DNA of 64,000 nt from contig JBCAML010000009.1 of the NCBI GenBank assembly GCA_038503075.1, forward strand, positions 248,001 to 312,000. The letters are read 5' to 3'. The stretch is from Gyromitra esculenta (Eukaryota > Ascomycota > Pezizomycetes > Pezizales > Discinaceae). Made by a program: the position numbers and the translations under genes. The notes under the pieces were generated by a model that was not told the origin of the DNA, ran no database searches, and saw nothing but the letters and a program-made list of their open reading frames with translations. Shown here piece after piece: positions 36,216-49,426 of the stretch (its first letter is position 1; every line of letters begins with the position of its first letter).

Positions 36216-38434
36216 TACGAAAACAATGCCAGCTTTATTTAGAACTGCCGGATGTATTAACTGTAGCAATTAAACATCGATTTAGCTTTTTTTTTTTCGA
36301 ACACCACACGCGTTGTATTTACTGTATCACTCGTTTTGGTATAGTGGTTTCCCGGGTTATAGGGGCCATGTATCGAATGTACGACGCGGGGTATTACAGA
36401 TATGGGAATGTCGTCAATCTAGGACTGGGAAGAGAAAGCGGACGCCTATAATTGCTGAAATGTATTACAAAATAGTTATAGGGAAAGTATATTGGTTCAT
36501 AATCTATCACTCGAAATCCACCGCACTAATCCTGCAGGAAAAGTAGAGACCAAGAACTGATTGGTTTGCTTGCTCAGGCTCTACAGGCTCGAAATTATGG
36601 AGAACACACGCATACTAGTGCATAAAAACCTTTTCCCAACACGAACCGTCTCGTGATATCGAGTGAGATTTCGTGACTAACCAACGAACATCCCATCACA
36701 TACGAACTGACAATCAGGGCCCCTTCATCCCAGGCTCGCAAAAAAAAAAAAACTTAAATAAGATTCCTGATACGTTTTAAACGCCTTCATCCTGCGCTAT
36801 ATATGCGAGCGTACCATATTCTCCCCCCCTTCCACCAAAACCCGACTAGCTATGGTAAAAACCCAAAATAGCAAACGTCAAACGATATACTCTTCCTCAA
36901 CTCATTGGCCAAGGGTAATAAAAAAAAAGACAAAACACGGAGCTGTATCGAGTACACATAAACTACACTAACAGTGTCTCCACTTAAAGGATGCGCACGC
37001 TCTAGCCCCTAGCATATATATATGTGGAGGGTTATGTAGCTTACGCCTTCCGACGCTCCGGAAATCCTGGCTGCGTACGTGGGGCACAACCATCGCGAGA
37101 TGGCTAATTAAGCGGGTAACATATATGCACCCCCCCTTCCTTCCTCCCTTCCTCCCCGGACGTCCAACAAAACCCACAGTTCTCAAATGCAAGGCTGGCG
37201 CCTTCACTATGTATACTACGGCGGTTACTATGTCCGTCCAGTCAGACTTTTGGGAGAAGAGCGGGATGGGAGGGGTGACACCGCATCTACTTCGTGTCAC
37301 ATGATGCGCCTGGTTGTACGTGTATGAATGGGGGGTTGATTGGGGTTGAATGGCGATGGAGTTAGCTGTGGTGGGAAGGGAAGGAAGGGACGAAATGATC
37401 TTCGCGCTGTGCTAGGTGGCGACTGAGGAGGCAGCTCTGATTCATGATGCTGTGAGGGTGTGAGCTTGACTATGAGAAAAAGTTACATAAGTATACACTG
37501 TAGAAATTCGGCAATATCCTAGGCCTAGAGAGCTTGAAAACCTGGACATCAACATCTATTAGGTGCCGATAATCTCAGATCGATCGATTTCTACCTGGGA
37601 TTCTAGCTGGGCAGACGGATACATCGAGAATTGAGGACCTACACGTAATTATAATCAGACCACATGAGTTTTGCACAATGTTGATCTTTTTCTTTCTCTC
37701 TAGGATAAAAAACCCCCCTGAAGTTCCGTAGCAACCAAGTATACAAATATATATTCGAGCCGTCAAACGAGCACTTTTTTTTTTTGAATATTAAATAACA
37801 TGAGAATAACCTCATTCCAAGATGAGTGGGCTGGCTGTCTGAGAATCTCGAGAAAAATAATTGATTCGATCAACCTGATACACATGCACAGGCCGATCAA
37901 AGGATCGATGAAGGCCTGTGCAAATTTAGGTAAAGTGGATAAAAGAGAAAGTCCAACAGCCCAGGGAGCTCGTATCGAGAGAAAAAGAACAGGTATGCTA
38001 TCTCGCCCCTCAGTCTCAAGCTCCGTACCAAAGGTACGGTTGTGCCGCGAATAATATCGCTCACCCACAGTTCCCGTGGGGGAGAAGGGGGAGGAGGGTC
38101 TAGGGGCATGTGAAAACTCTATCTGTCCGCCCCTTTTGAAACTATGGCGTCTCCTAAGGGGGTATCTAGATCAAGTGGTCTTGACCCTATGCTTTAATTT
38201 TCATGAACTTCGGGTGTGGGAGTACATAAAACGTAAGGGAATAGCCTTCTTTTTTTTTTCCCACGAAAATCGCCACCTAGGGCTACGTAACCCTTGATCT
38301 ATTGGTAATGCGCAGCAATGGTATCAACGATTATGATTTGTAGACGAAATACAATCACTGGATGTGCTGCCTGAGGGCTTTTTACGACTGATTTATACCG
38401 GTCGATCGGTTGGGATGCTTACAAACAAGAACCC

Positions 38435-38481
38435 AAACACGCACACACGCACACGCACACACGCACGCACCAACACACACA
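38435..38481. repeat. CA/CG-rich microsatellite
   Basis: An imperfect run of CACACG and CACG units on the plus strand, about 47 bp. Confidence 0.9.
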
Positions 38482-38925
38482 GGTAGCAAACTTATGGGAA
38501 TAAAGTCCAAATATGTATCTTGGAAATTACGGCCGTTAGTAGTATAATCTCCGGTGATAGGGCCTGGAGCGGTGGAGTTCTGTCGTCTAAAATACACTTC
38601 CGCTTCGCATTTTTATATATATACGGAACTATCCAGGAGAGTCGCCCTCCCAGGGGCCTTGCAAAACGTATGCACTGTGTCACGGAACCCGCAGAACCTT
38701 TTTTTGCTGCTTCTAAAACCACCTCGTGTGTTCCATCGCCGAGAAGACGGGCTAGCGGGGTTGAGCGCGCGGTAACAAGCTACCTTGGTATTTTGGTGGG
38801 CAGTTTGGATTAAAATACGAGTTAGATCCAGTTAGGATATTTGTATGGCAACACGACTTCTGTCCTTCTCTCGCCTTGAGAAGCTTCGCGGGGCACGCGT
38901 TTTGTGCTGCACGGCTGCAGTCAGG

Positions 38926-38967
38926 CATCCATCCATCCATCCGTCCATCCACATCCACATCCACATG
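38926..38967. repeat. ATCC/ACATCC microsatellite
   Basis: Five ATCC-type units followed by three ACATCC-type units. Not within a supported gene. Confidence 0.9.
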
Positions 38968-41900
38968 AATCAGGAACCGAATCAAACGGGGCCCTGAAAC
39001 CCATCTCGCGGCCACGCAAGAACGGCACTAGGGGCATTGTCAATGACCAGTCCTCGATCTCTCACGCAGCCCGGAACAGGTCTCCGCTCAAATACATGTA
39101 GTATATCAAATAGAAACATATCTTATGGCGATCACAAGATCATAAACCCGAGGGCACGGATTGAAAAGAAAAAAAAAGAAGAATCTTAGATGAGCCAACT
39201 GCTAAACAAGAACGAAGAGGCATTCTTTAGGCAGGGTTTAACGCCATGATGCTCCGACACGCCGCTCACCTGCGTTTCGCCATAGCTGTCATCGTTGCGG
39301 CACAGACTGCGCCTATCAGGCGTAGGGAAGCTGTTCCATTTCTGCCTTTTACTTGCGGCTGAGATTAAGCTCTTCTGATACAAACCATTTTGACGGATAG
39401 TTTGCGTTAACTGAAGCAGGTCGCTGGCGCTGTAGAAGAGATGTGTGGGGTTTGATCATGAGCGGTCACTCGATAACCGTGCGACATGCATTCGGTCACG
39501 TGACAGGGAAAATGCTGAATTTCCTGATGTTTGACCAGGTAGTTGGTACTAGATTTAGTCTCATGTAGTCCCTGGCACTAGGCACATATGGACATAACCA
39601 TAGCCAGCCTTCTTTTGGAGATCCTGGTGGACTGGTGACACGCCAGTAATGCAATATCCAGAGTTGCATGAATTACCATCCTTCCTGAAAACCAATTAAA
39701 ACCAAGGTCCGATATTGTTTTCGAACGAATATCCAAGTTTTAGAATCGTTGATACAAGGCGTTGACGGAGCTGCGGTGATCGAAGCGTAAAACACTGTTC
39801 TTGGCGTGGTTGCCTTATCGAATTTGATGTTTCGAGGTAATGTTAAACTTCCACGGGTTCAGCCCACGATCCTAAGATTTCTTGATTGCCTAGCTGTCTC
39901 ACCTCGTAAGAAATTACTGTTACAGTCGGCCAGATACTGTTTCTCAAATAAGTCCGTCTAACTAGGGATGCTCTTCAATTATTACTCGATGCCTAATTTA
40001 TGATTTGCCAGGGTAGCCAATACTGAGACCTAGGTAGCCAACATTCCATTTTATGCTAGTGGTGTTTTGGGTATCACGTCTATCTCTCTTGCGCACTGCT
40101 TGGCCATAAAGAGGCTACCAGGAACTCGGAGATGACGCCGTTGTCAAGGTAGAGTTTTGTCGATACTTCAGACCCTTCCTGGATACAAGGTACGCTACCT
40201 ATCTCATCGTGCTGTCTTACACGCTTGATGGCCAACACCCCAGTACCCTTCTGGTTGATCTTTTCTCCCCGTGCTGCCGGAAGAACCGGCCATATTCAAA
40301 CTATGTTGGTGCCATCAATCCCGCCTGCTTCGAAACAACACATAATTTCACCGAGATCCTGATATCTTAGCAAACAGCCATTCCCCGATGTCCACTGCCT
40401 AAACAGCGGATAGAAAGAGCCACTACAGCCGGCTGTTGGTACCTTACTGCACCCTGAACCAGCTTAGCACCTATCACGACCCACCCACCGGGTTTAATGA
40501 TGTGGCCAGTGATTAGACTCTCGAGCGAAAGGGAAAGCCCCCACAGAGTTCCCACTCTGCTTACTATTTATTCTCGGCTGTTCGGAACTTTGCAAAGTCC
40601 GTGATCGCTATGTCACGTAACCCTGTATGTAGTATCTGGTAACAACTTCAGCGATTGGACACTAAGCTTGAGTACTCTAAGTGGACACATGGCGACTGTA
40701 ACCCAAGCAGTGGACCTCATCCAACTATTCTGGCGCGTTGCGATGTATAGGATGAAGTAGCTATAGCGTTGGTAGTAGCTACATACTCCCACCACGTGTG
40801 TAGTAGAGATGACGAAAAGCGAGTACTGAGGCTTGAAGCAATGCTTTACGACTAACTCTGTACTTGCACGCTTGAGGTCGAGACTGCAGAATGAGATTCC
40901 TGCCTCGACGTGTCAATGCTGAAATGATCGTTTATGTGGGGTTTGCGAGATAACTATGTAGTAGTTGGACTGAATACATGTATCATGGGATATTGGCCTT
41001 TCGATGTCTACTTTGGTGCAGTTTAGATATATACTCCTTGCCTGTATATATGTTATACATATCCAAGATTACCTGTCCTGCAATAGATCAATCTAGGCAC
41101 TCGCGCACCCGCGTGGGGCATCCATTACACGCCAGCAAATACCCCCAACCAGGAGTAAAACAAAACAGAACAACAACAACAAAAAAAGAGGATCAAGTCT
41201 CGGCCACTCCGTACTATACCCCACTAACCGCCGGCCGAAGCCCAACATCGGATCAGTTCAGTGCCAACCTCTGCTATCCGCACCTGGACCGTGCAGTACA
41301 GCAATTTCATGACCTGTCACTCGGAGGCCACAGAACCAAACCGTACCTGTGTTACCCACCGAACGAGATGAAGGAGTCGGCTTCCCTTCTAGAGTTGTGC
41401 TATACTGCTCCTCCGCAACAGCTATGTAAGTTACGATATACATACCTTACCCGCACTGTAACCCTCCCACTCCCCCGGGGTTGTAGCATTCATTTAAATC
41501 ACGTGCATGGCCACGGGAGTGAAACTTCTTGGGACCTCTCCCCTGCTCTACGTATGTACATCGATTCCCAGACCGAGCAAACGAACGACCTGTTGCAGAC
41601 GGGCCTAGACCGGTTTTACGCCCCGGGCCAGAAGGCGATAAGTTATCTCCCTCACGACTCCCCCCTCCCTTCTCTCTCCTCACTCTCGCTCTCGCTCTCC
41701 TTCCCGAGGAAAAAAAAAAACTAGTGCGGTGAGTGAGCAAGATTTCCCCAATGGGATGGGATACGACAGAAGGGTGGTGGGGGGGGGGTGGAGGACGCGT
41801 GTAGAGTGTCATTGGCCCGCTGAAAAAGAAGCGAGAATAACGCAATTGCGGGCGGGCCGAAACGAAAAAAAACCAAGACCTGACCTGGAATTTCGAGAGC

Positions 41901-42008
41901 GCTTCTTGGATTGCGAGCGAGTAGAGCAACGAGATTCAATGGGTTTAAATTTAGACTAGGCTAGGCCAGATAGATCGATACTCGAAGAATAGTTTAAAAC
42001 AATAAAAA

Positions 42009-42042
42009 AATAGAAAATAGAAAATAGAAAATAGAAAATAAA
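42009..42042. repeat. TAGAAAA heptanucleotide tandem repeat
   Basis: About four copies of TAGAAAA within an A-rich tract. Confidence 0.9.
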
Positions 42043-42168
42043 AAAAAAGGAAATGCGCATGCTGTTGAGAGCACTGTAGGTATTTGCCGGATGTGACTAC
42101 ATTTACAGACACCTACGTACATAGCTCCACTCTACGTACATGTCAGATCTAACGCCGGCGCTAGAGGA

Positions 42169-42200
42169 AGACAGACAGACTGACTGACTGACTGACTGAC
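42169..42200. repeat. GACA/GACT tetranucleotide repeat
   Basis: About eight tetranucleotide units that switch from GACA to GACT part way through. Confidence 0.9.
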
Positions 42201-43915
42201 AAGCACTATTTCTGGAAGGGACGCTTTTATGACAGAATGGTCATAAAAATAAATAAAACGACTTAAGCGCAGAGCAAGAGACCAACGGGCTAGAGCAGCA
42301 GAAAAAAGTGAGACAGGTATCGCCTACCTAGCTTGACGTCGACAGAGTATGGAACTGGACGAACGCCCGGGGGACTCCTCTTCCCCCGCAAACAAGCAGA
42401 TCATGGGAGTGGGATATGCAGGTAGGTGTTGAGGGATGTTTTGGGGGGGGTGGATTTGCGGTTGAAGGGATGGCATGGCATGTATAACGTGATCCCCGGC
42501 CTTTGGTTCTACGCGTGGAGAATTGGAAATCGGGGTGACCAAACATTTGCAAACCAGACCAGACGTGTTCACGTCGACCTGGCGAGAGCTGGTTGGCTTT
42601 GCTCGGGATCGCTTTGTCGGTGGGTTTTCTTTGGATATCTGGGAAAGCAAGATGAAGTTCTAGAGGAAAGCTTACAGCGTACAGCTTTCCAGCCATGGAT
42701 GGGATCTTCCTGCCTTGCGCATGCTCTGCCGGGGCGGATAATCAGACATACAATGCCAATTGATCCTGCCCAACACGGGAATCTGCTCCAGCAAGACAAG
42801 AGGCTAGAGTAAGCAGTTCGCGATAACGGATTCTCTTCAGGACCCCCGAGTGCCGTGGTACAGCCGAGCCTCCGATCGAATTGATAAGCCAGAGAAAAAT
42901 AAAGTGCTTATTCAGGAATATTCTTCGACGGACTACGCCTCGAGACTGCATACGGGGGGGGACTTCGGATTGGCAGCAAAGACCCGCAGCCTTTCTCCGA
43001 TTACCTGCTACCTCGTGCTCGATAGTCGGATATTTGGCATCGAGCGGACATATGGTATGTACGGGTATATCCCGTAATTACCCAACGGATTTGGGGAATG
43101 TTTTCTTCTGGTTCTAGGGTTGGCATTCAGGACTGGCGAGTGGGCCCAAACCCTCAGGCTGTACCACCACATCTCCAGATTGAGGAGCCAACTCCACCAC
43201 GTTTGATTTGTACCCAAGGCCCTGGCTGTGGCATGATGGATTACGAGGAGCTGGTGGGGACTCTGCCAGTGTGTGGGGTATCCGCGCTGTGTATCTGCAG
43301 CAGCCACGAGATCCAAGACCAGCTCCTTTAATCTCGTCTTTAACCGCCAACAGCAGCAGCATCGTGGAGTCTACAGTTCACGCGAGACCGCCGTCCACCG
43401 AGCCACAGCATGCACCCAGACAGACCGACAGACCAACAGACGAACACGATTTAAGCTTATTCCAAGACTATCTCGGATTGGGACCAGGCGAGGACGGACG
43501 GGCCGTTGAGAGGCTCCCGTTCGATGCGCTTCTACCCGCAGCGTATCGAGATAACGTGAGTCCGCTAGCGCGACTGCACAGCGGTGTGGAGCAGAGTGCC
43601 GACATGTACCTGCTCTTGTAGTAATACACAGCACTGTGCATAGCCGTAGCAGGCAGACACATTCGCCGCCAGAATAAATGTCTCTATTTACTCCCCCCCG
43701 TCTGCAGTGCGGACATCGAGGGCGCATACGCGGCCGACGTATGATATTTCTGGATTAACCCATTTTATGCGCGGCCACTGGGCGGGCACACACCGTGTCA
43801 CCCCCGTTGGAAAACCGCGCAGATTCTCTGTGTGCAACTTGCGAAAAGCCAGCTCACAATATCCCCCCCCTCCACCACTGTGATCCAGGAATAATTACAT
43901 GCCCGGCTTACTCTG

Positions 43916-44515
43916 GTGAAGAATGGGCTAAAATACCTACACATATGTACGGGGCTTCCGGGCGATACGCGGCGGATAGACGCCCATATATATATTTTCC
44001 ACAGCGTTGCTTTTTCGGCCGCCCTTCGAGGTGATCGCGTAACTCCCGTAACCCCCGGCGCCAGCGCGCGGGTAGCCGTGCGTGCGTGCGTGCGTGCAGG
44101 CAGCGTGTTCGTGCGTGCGTGCATCGGACGGCTACGGCCAAGCCGAGACGGAAGAGCCGAAATCGCGGCCAGCACTTCGATCCCTGTCACTGGCTTGATC
44201 TCTGCTGGGTCCCACACGAGTGAGATATTAGATATCCCCTCCCTCTGCATAAAGGCCCCTCCACGGCATGGCCAAAGCCTGCCTGCGATTGCTGGTGTGT
44301 GTCCTGTCAAGAAGGCTGGCGGCAGAATCCGAATTAACTCCCTGCGTTTCCTATTCTTCCTTTCCGAACTACATACAACCACATACAACCTCCCTCCCCC
44401 TCTCTGCAGTGAGCTGAGTTGGTCTATAATAATATTAATAGTAATAGTTAAAACATCACACAAAGCCTTCTCCCAGACAGACACGGCTTTGCTTGGCCCC
44501 CGTCTTGTTACTGCA
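43916..44515 (+). other. in-frame open leader upstream of the large F-box gene
   Basis: The frame of the F-box gene stays open for 200 codons upstream of its likely ATG at 44516. The translation is Ala/Arg/Val-rich and unlike a protein. It contains a TGCG/TGCC repeat at about 44077-44123, and a polypyrimidine tract near 44395 precedes the gene. I treat it as 5' leader and promoter rather than coding sequence. Confidence 0.5.
44077..44123. repeat. CGTG/TGCG microsatellite
   Basis: Two blocks of GTGC repeats, about 20 bp each, separated by AGGCAGCGTGTTC, in the leader of the F-box gene. Confidence 0.9.
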
Positions 44516-47500
44516 ATGCCAGGTGCTCGATCGAGGTCCTACGAGACGCACTTCTACTGTGCCTTGTGCGGTGGCCCATTCGCCCAGGTATTCCGCACGG
44601 CTGTCCAGCCCTCCCAGAGCGATCACGATGGCTACGACTGCAGCGACGACGATAGCAACTACGAGGAGGACCTCGACCTGGAGAACGAGTTCAACGTCCC
44701 GGCGGAGGACAACCGGAGGGTCCCGGAGGAGGTCGTGATGGAGAACATGAGTCATGCCGCGAAACGGAGCCGCAAGCTGAGGCTGCGCGCGGAAACGGAT
44801 GGACGCAGGAGGGGCATTATGAGCGAACGACGGACTACACGGCAGGCGTACGATGGACGGCGTATCTCGACCAGGCAGATGAAGTGGACCCAGAACTTGC
44901 GCGCACTGATATTCAAAAGGGCGCAGAGACATCCGCTGAACTCCGATCATTACCTTGCTGATGTGAAGGAGGCATATCTTACTGGACGGGGCCTCGTCCG
45001 GCAAGAGCAGAACTGGGCGGATGCGTTCGCTTCAATCGAGGAAGATGAAGGTGACGGCACGTCCGAGGAACACACGGAACATCCAGTATTCTCGGACGAG
45101 GATAGAGCAAACAATGTCTATGGCTTCCATGTCTACCAGGAGCTTGGCCGTGACGACTGCCTCTATGTCATCTCGTCAATCCCATTTCACGACGAATGTT
45201 GGTCGCTGCTGGACCTTGCGATAGAAGAATCAGGGAAAGAGCGAGGGGTGGACGGGATGAACGAGCGTGTTGATACCGACGACCTGTGGGGCTATCTGAG
45301 AGGACTGGTTGCCGTCACCGGAGTGGTAGACAGCGCTATCGTGCCCAACTCCACCGCCGCAGCCCTGCTAGAGGAACACCGAGGTGGTGAAATCGTCACA
45401 CGATTAGGAGAAGTAGACTACCGGGAAGGCCAAGGAAGCGGTGACGGCTGGCGGTGGAAGCACGAAGAAGGATTTCATGTTCGTCCCCTCCCTCCCTCCC
45501 ACCTCCCATAGCAGCATGTTAACACTACATACAGTGGCTCGCCGCAGATCCATCCTCAATATCGGTCCTCAACTCTCCCCTCCTTCTAGCCGGAGGTCCC
45601 CAATCACGATACTGCGCACCGAGAGCTGCCATCCAAGACCCGTTCCAGTCCGTCCCCCCCGAAATCCTCCTCGAGATATGCAGACACCTCACATCCACCG
45701 ACATCTTCAGCCTCAAAGCCGCGACCCCGGTAGCCCACAACCTATATCTTCCCGCCAGCTTCTACCGCCGCTTCCTGCGCGAGGAGTTCCAGTACCTCCC
45801 GACGCTGGTGAAGGAGGTGAAGGCGTACGAATCCGATCCGTGCCAGAAGAAGCTGGACATGATTGACTGGAAGGGCAGCTTCGAGCGGCTGCGGAAGCTG
45901 ATGATGACGCCTAATCATGGCGAGGAGTGGGATAGTGTCGATATTGGGCTCAAGAACCGCAACCGGATATGGAAGATTGTGAAACCGATGGCAGACGAGC
46001 TGGTCGAGAGTTCGGATGCGGTGCTGCGGCACAAGTACAGCGCGCCGAGGGTGAAGGCGCTGAAGACCGGTGTGGTGCGGGGCTATGCGGGGGTGCGGAG
46101 CGGGAAGGAGGGAACTATGCAGAGTATTTATTTTGGCCCACGGGCGAAGCCGCGGTTCCCTGAGGAGGAGGAAGAGGAGGAGGAGGAGGAGGAGGAGGAG
46201 GAGGAGGAGGAAGCGGAGGAGGAGTTGCAAGTAGCTCGTAGGGTCGATGAGATCCGTATCTGGTTAGACGGCGAGAATGGGCCGCTGTGCGGAGTGAGCT
46301 TCTACATCACTGACCAAGAGGGATCTTCGGAGCAGCAGAGGCTTGGGAGGCGGGGCAGTTTTTACATGGATTTAGAGATTGGGTCGAGAACTCTAACTGG
46401 GTTTGTCTTTTGCTTGTCGAATCACATTATTTGTGGGATACAGCTGGTGTACGACAAAGAACACACTTTCTCCGAGAGATATGGACAGTGGAATGGTAGT
46501 GCTCGGAAAATCACTGCTCCTGTCAAATATCGGCAGCTGGTGGGTATTATTGGATTTGTAAATTCTAGTGGTTTCATCGAAACTCTTGGGATATTGGAGG
46601 AAACGCTTGACCAGGAGGAAGACCAATTTGGCCGTCCATCAACACCACCGCCAACTGTGCGCCTTTCTCACGGCGAGGCTTCTGTCTGGAAGCGGCTCCT
46701 CCCTGCGGACGAGAGACTACAGCTGCTGAAGCGTGAGGGGCCTCATATCATGGACTGGAGGATGTGTATGGGAGAATGGGAAATCTGGGAAAACGGATAC
46801 CATGAAGAAGGGGTGACGACGCAACCGCAGTCAAGAAGTTTGTTGGAGATTGTGGGTTACTACGACGACATCGCTTTGAGGGGGCTTGAATTCATCTATG
46901 GGGAGCATGGGAGCAATCGACGGATCAGGTCCGTTCTAGGATCAAAAGAGGCGGCGAAGCGCGACAGTATCCAGTTTAAAAAAGGAGAGTCTATAGCTGC
47001 TATTGTGATATGCTTTGGTGGTGCTTGCGTCCACGGAATTCTGGTGTGACTCATTCACTTGTTTAAATATCGGTGGGGCTGGCAAAGCTGATATCAGGGT
47101 CTTAGTTTGTTACTGAAAGCGGTTGTACGAGCGAGGTTTTTGGCCCGCGCTACCTAGGAACTCATAAAGTCTTTGCCCCGAGTGCAAACATCGACGGCCC
47201 TTCGCAGACAATATTCAGGACAGAGACAATCGGGAAAATAGTTGGATTGCATTGTCTCTATGACCAAGAGGTACGCCACAGAACTTTTTATGGCATCGTA
47301 TAAAAGATTTACGTTCTGATGGATTTGTGTTACTTTTCTCTCTCGGTATTTTACAGGAAAAGAAATTCCTCCAACTCGGCCTAATCACTCTCTTCGACCC
47401 GTATAAAATATACGAATCCCCACTACCCCGCTCCATCCCGTTCAACGACGTTGATAATTTCCGGGTGTGGGACGACGGGCCCCCACCCGAAGGGTGGTCA

Positions 47501-49426
47501 ATTGGTTTCCGCAGACCTGGTGATATGGGTATATTCGATAAAACTTTCAACGACGCCGAATATAGTGGATGGGTACCACTAAATTCTTTACGCGAGATCA
47601 CGATCTACGGAAAGATGCAAGGAATTAGGTTTTCGTTTGCAGAAGCCAAAGAGAAAGATAAATTCTTTGGATACGACGGCACCAACAATGGGGAGACTCG
47701 TGTCCAAAAGATTGATCATGAACATGGGGAATATATCACTGGTATTGCGATCCTTCAGGATGACAAGGTAATCTACCACGACATGGAGAAATCCGAGTCG
47801 GCTGGCGAAGAGCAACTGGAGAATGTTTCGAGCAATGGCGATTCCCAACCGTCGTTGAGCAGGATCTATTTCTTGACGAATCTAAATCATGCCAACCTTC
47901 CTTTCCCAATTAAATATCGCGTATCATGCCCTTACCTGGTTGCCATCAAATTCGACTTCACTTATCATCAACTCGTTTCTTGGGCACCGATATACGCCCC
48001 GAACCATCTCGAGCCCGAATCTGTCAACGTTGTGTCGGAAATGGTCCAGTATCCCTGGAAATGCCGAACAGACAATATTGTTGCCGACGGGGAGATCAAG
48101 AAGACATCGCGTGTCGCTTGTATATTCTTTGATAAAGAGGAGGATCAACTTGTTGACGCGGTTAAGGGATATGTCAGTAAGAGTGGTAATTTTTGTGGGT
48201 TGGTATTTCGGAGGAATGGCAATTGGGGAGATAAAGTTTTTGGCCATCGTTCAGCGTATGAGGTGACTATGGAATTGGTGAAAGGGGAGAAATTTACGTC
48301 ATTGTACCTTCCTGACGGAAAAACCGAAGCACTTGCGGTACGCTATAAGTCCTTTTCGTTACCTTGCGTATCTAGGGTTGTACTGACTTTTTTTTTTCGA
48401 AGCTCTGCACGAATTTTGGTAGGACGACTCCGTGGTTTGGAAAAATGGTTTCTGGGCCTACAAAACTGCGAATCACACCAGTGGGAAAAGAGGCTGTTGG
48501 TATTTACGGGACTTTAGATGGAGTATGCTATCCACTCCTTAAACCAGAAGCCTAAAAAAATAATACTGTCTTCTAACCCCTTAATCTAGGATATTCCCTT
48601 GTTCAATACCCCAGACTCTATCGTTCTCAACACAGTGGGGTTACTTTACCGGTGCAAGAGATCTCCAGGGCGTAGAAAGAAACCTGTGTTGCCTCGTCCT
48701 TCCGGTTTCCAATTGATGGATAGATACACGAAACTTCCGTGGTTTAGTGATATCAATGCCCTCCTCCCTCTCGGTCTACGACTAGAACCCTTGGTAGCCC
48801 AGCGGACCGAGCTATACCTTGGCGATCCAAATGTTGGGCGAACTTACACCATTTTCGACCCCTCTCAACTCGATGAAATCCTCGTTTTTGCTAATTGCCC
48901 TAACTACGCCGGAATCGCCAGTATTCGCTTCCGCGGGACCAAGAAAATGGGCCTTATCACAATGGGAGAGTGGCCAGATAGAGAAGACATCAAAATCAAA
49001 CCGCGGCAGAAAATGAGTATCTCGGGTTTGAAGGGTGAGCGTATCATCAAGGTCAAGGTCGCGTTTCAGAGGCTAGATAGCAAGGACCGAATTGTGGGTT
49101 TGGCAATTGAAACAAACTGGGGGAGGAATAAGACGATTGTTAGCTCGGAAATGTTCCCGGAGAAACCGAATCATTTATCGGCGCATAATGTCAAAATTTT
49201 GGAGTGTGGAGATGATTTTGAGATTGTGGGATTTCATGGAGTTGTTGGTGTAAGTGTTTCCTTCCCCTTAGCTTTCTCCTTCATTCGTTGTCGGGGTAAG
49301 TTTTTTTAGTTAGTCTTTTTTTTTTTTTGGCTAATTTAAACTTGCGATTAGACATACACTATACATGATATAGGATTGATCTTGCGGCAAAAAATCTCAG
49401 CGCCGTTAAGGAAAGCCATCAAATGA
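44516..49426 (+). CDS. very large F-box protein with repeated beta-rich C-terminal modules
   Basis: Seven exons (44516-45478, 45535-47043, 47106-47270, 47357-48337, 48403-48522, 48590-49249, 49352-49426), all joined in phase 0, give 1490 residues. The N-terminus has a CxxC pair (YCALCGGPF) and an acidic stretch. An F-box follows at the start of exon 2 (PFQSVPPEILLEICRHLTSTDIFSLK). After a poly-Glu tract the chain carries several related modules of about 130 residues, with motifs such as EIRIWLDGENGPLCGVSF, SLLEIVGYYDDIALRGLEF, GEYITGIAIL and GERIIKVKVAF. They resemble jacalin-like lectin or DUF7600-type domains (from memory). A role as an SCF adaptor with a ligand-binding C-terminus is inferred. 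Several stop codons that seem to end the protein at 47049, 48517, 48555 and 49309 all lie in introns. Introns have good donors (GTACGC, GTATGC, GTAAGT) except GTTCGT and GTGTGA. Confidence 0.87.
46162..46222 (+). repeat. GAG trinucleotide expansion encoding poly-Glu
   Basis: About 20 consecutive GAG/GAA codons inside exon 2 of the large F-box gene. They lie between the F-box region and the first C-terminal module. The in-frame tract probably varies in length. Confidence 0.92.

Larger units (their letters stand above)
36216..43915. other. large gene-poor region with microsatellites
   Basis: Over 7.6 kb no gene can be supported. Open frames are frequent because the sequence is less AT-rich here (the longest is 40978-41724 plus, 248 codons). 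None shows a domain, signal peptide or compatible exon chain. The stretch includes several simple repeats, listed separately. It may act as a long regulatory or non-coding region. Confidence 0.4.

Noticed and set aside
40978..41724. 248-codon open frame on the plus strand
   Set aside because: No domain, no signal peptide, unnatural composition with low-complexity ends, and overlapping open frames on the other strand. Treated as chance.
43798..44484. 228-codon open frame on the minus strand opposite the F-box leader
   Set aside because: It is the shadow of the GC-rich leader and the GTGC repeat. The translation is Arg/Ala-rich without domain features.
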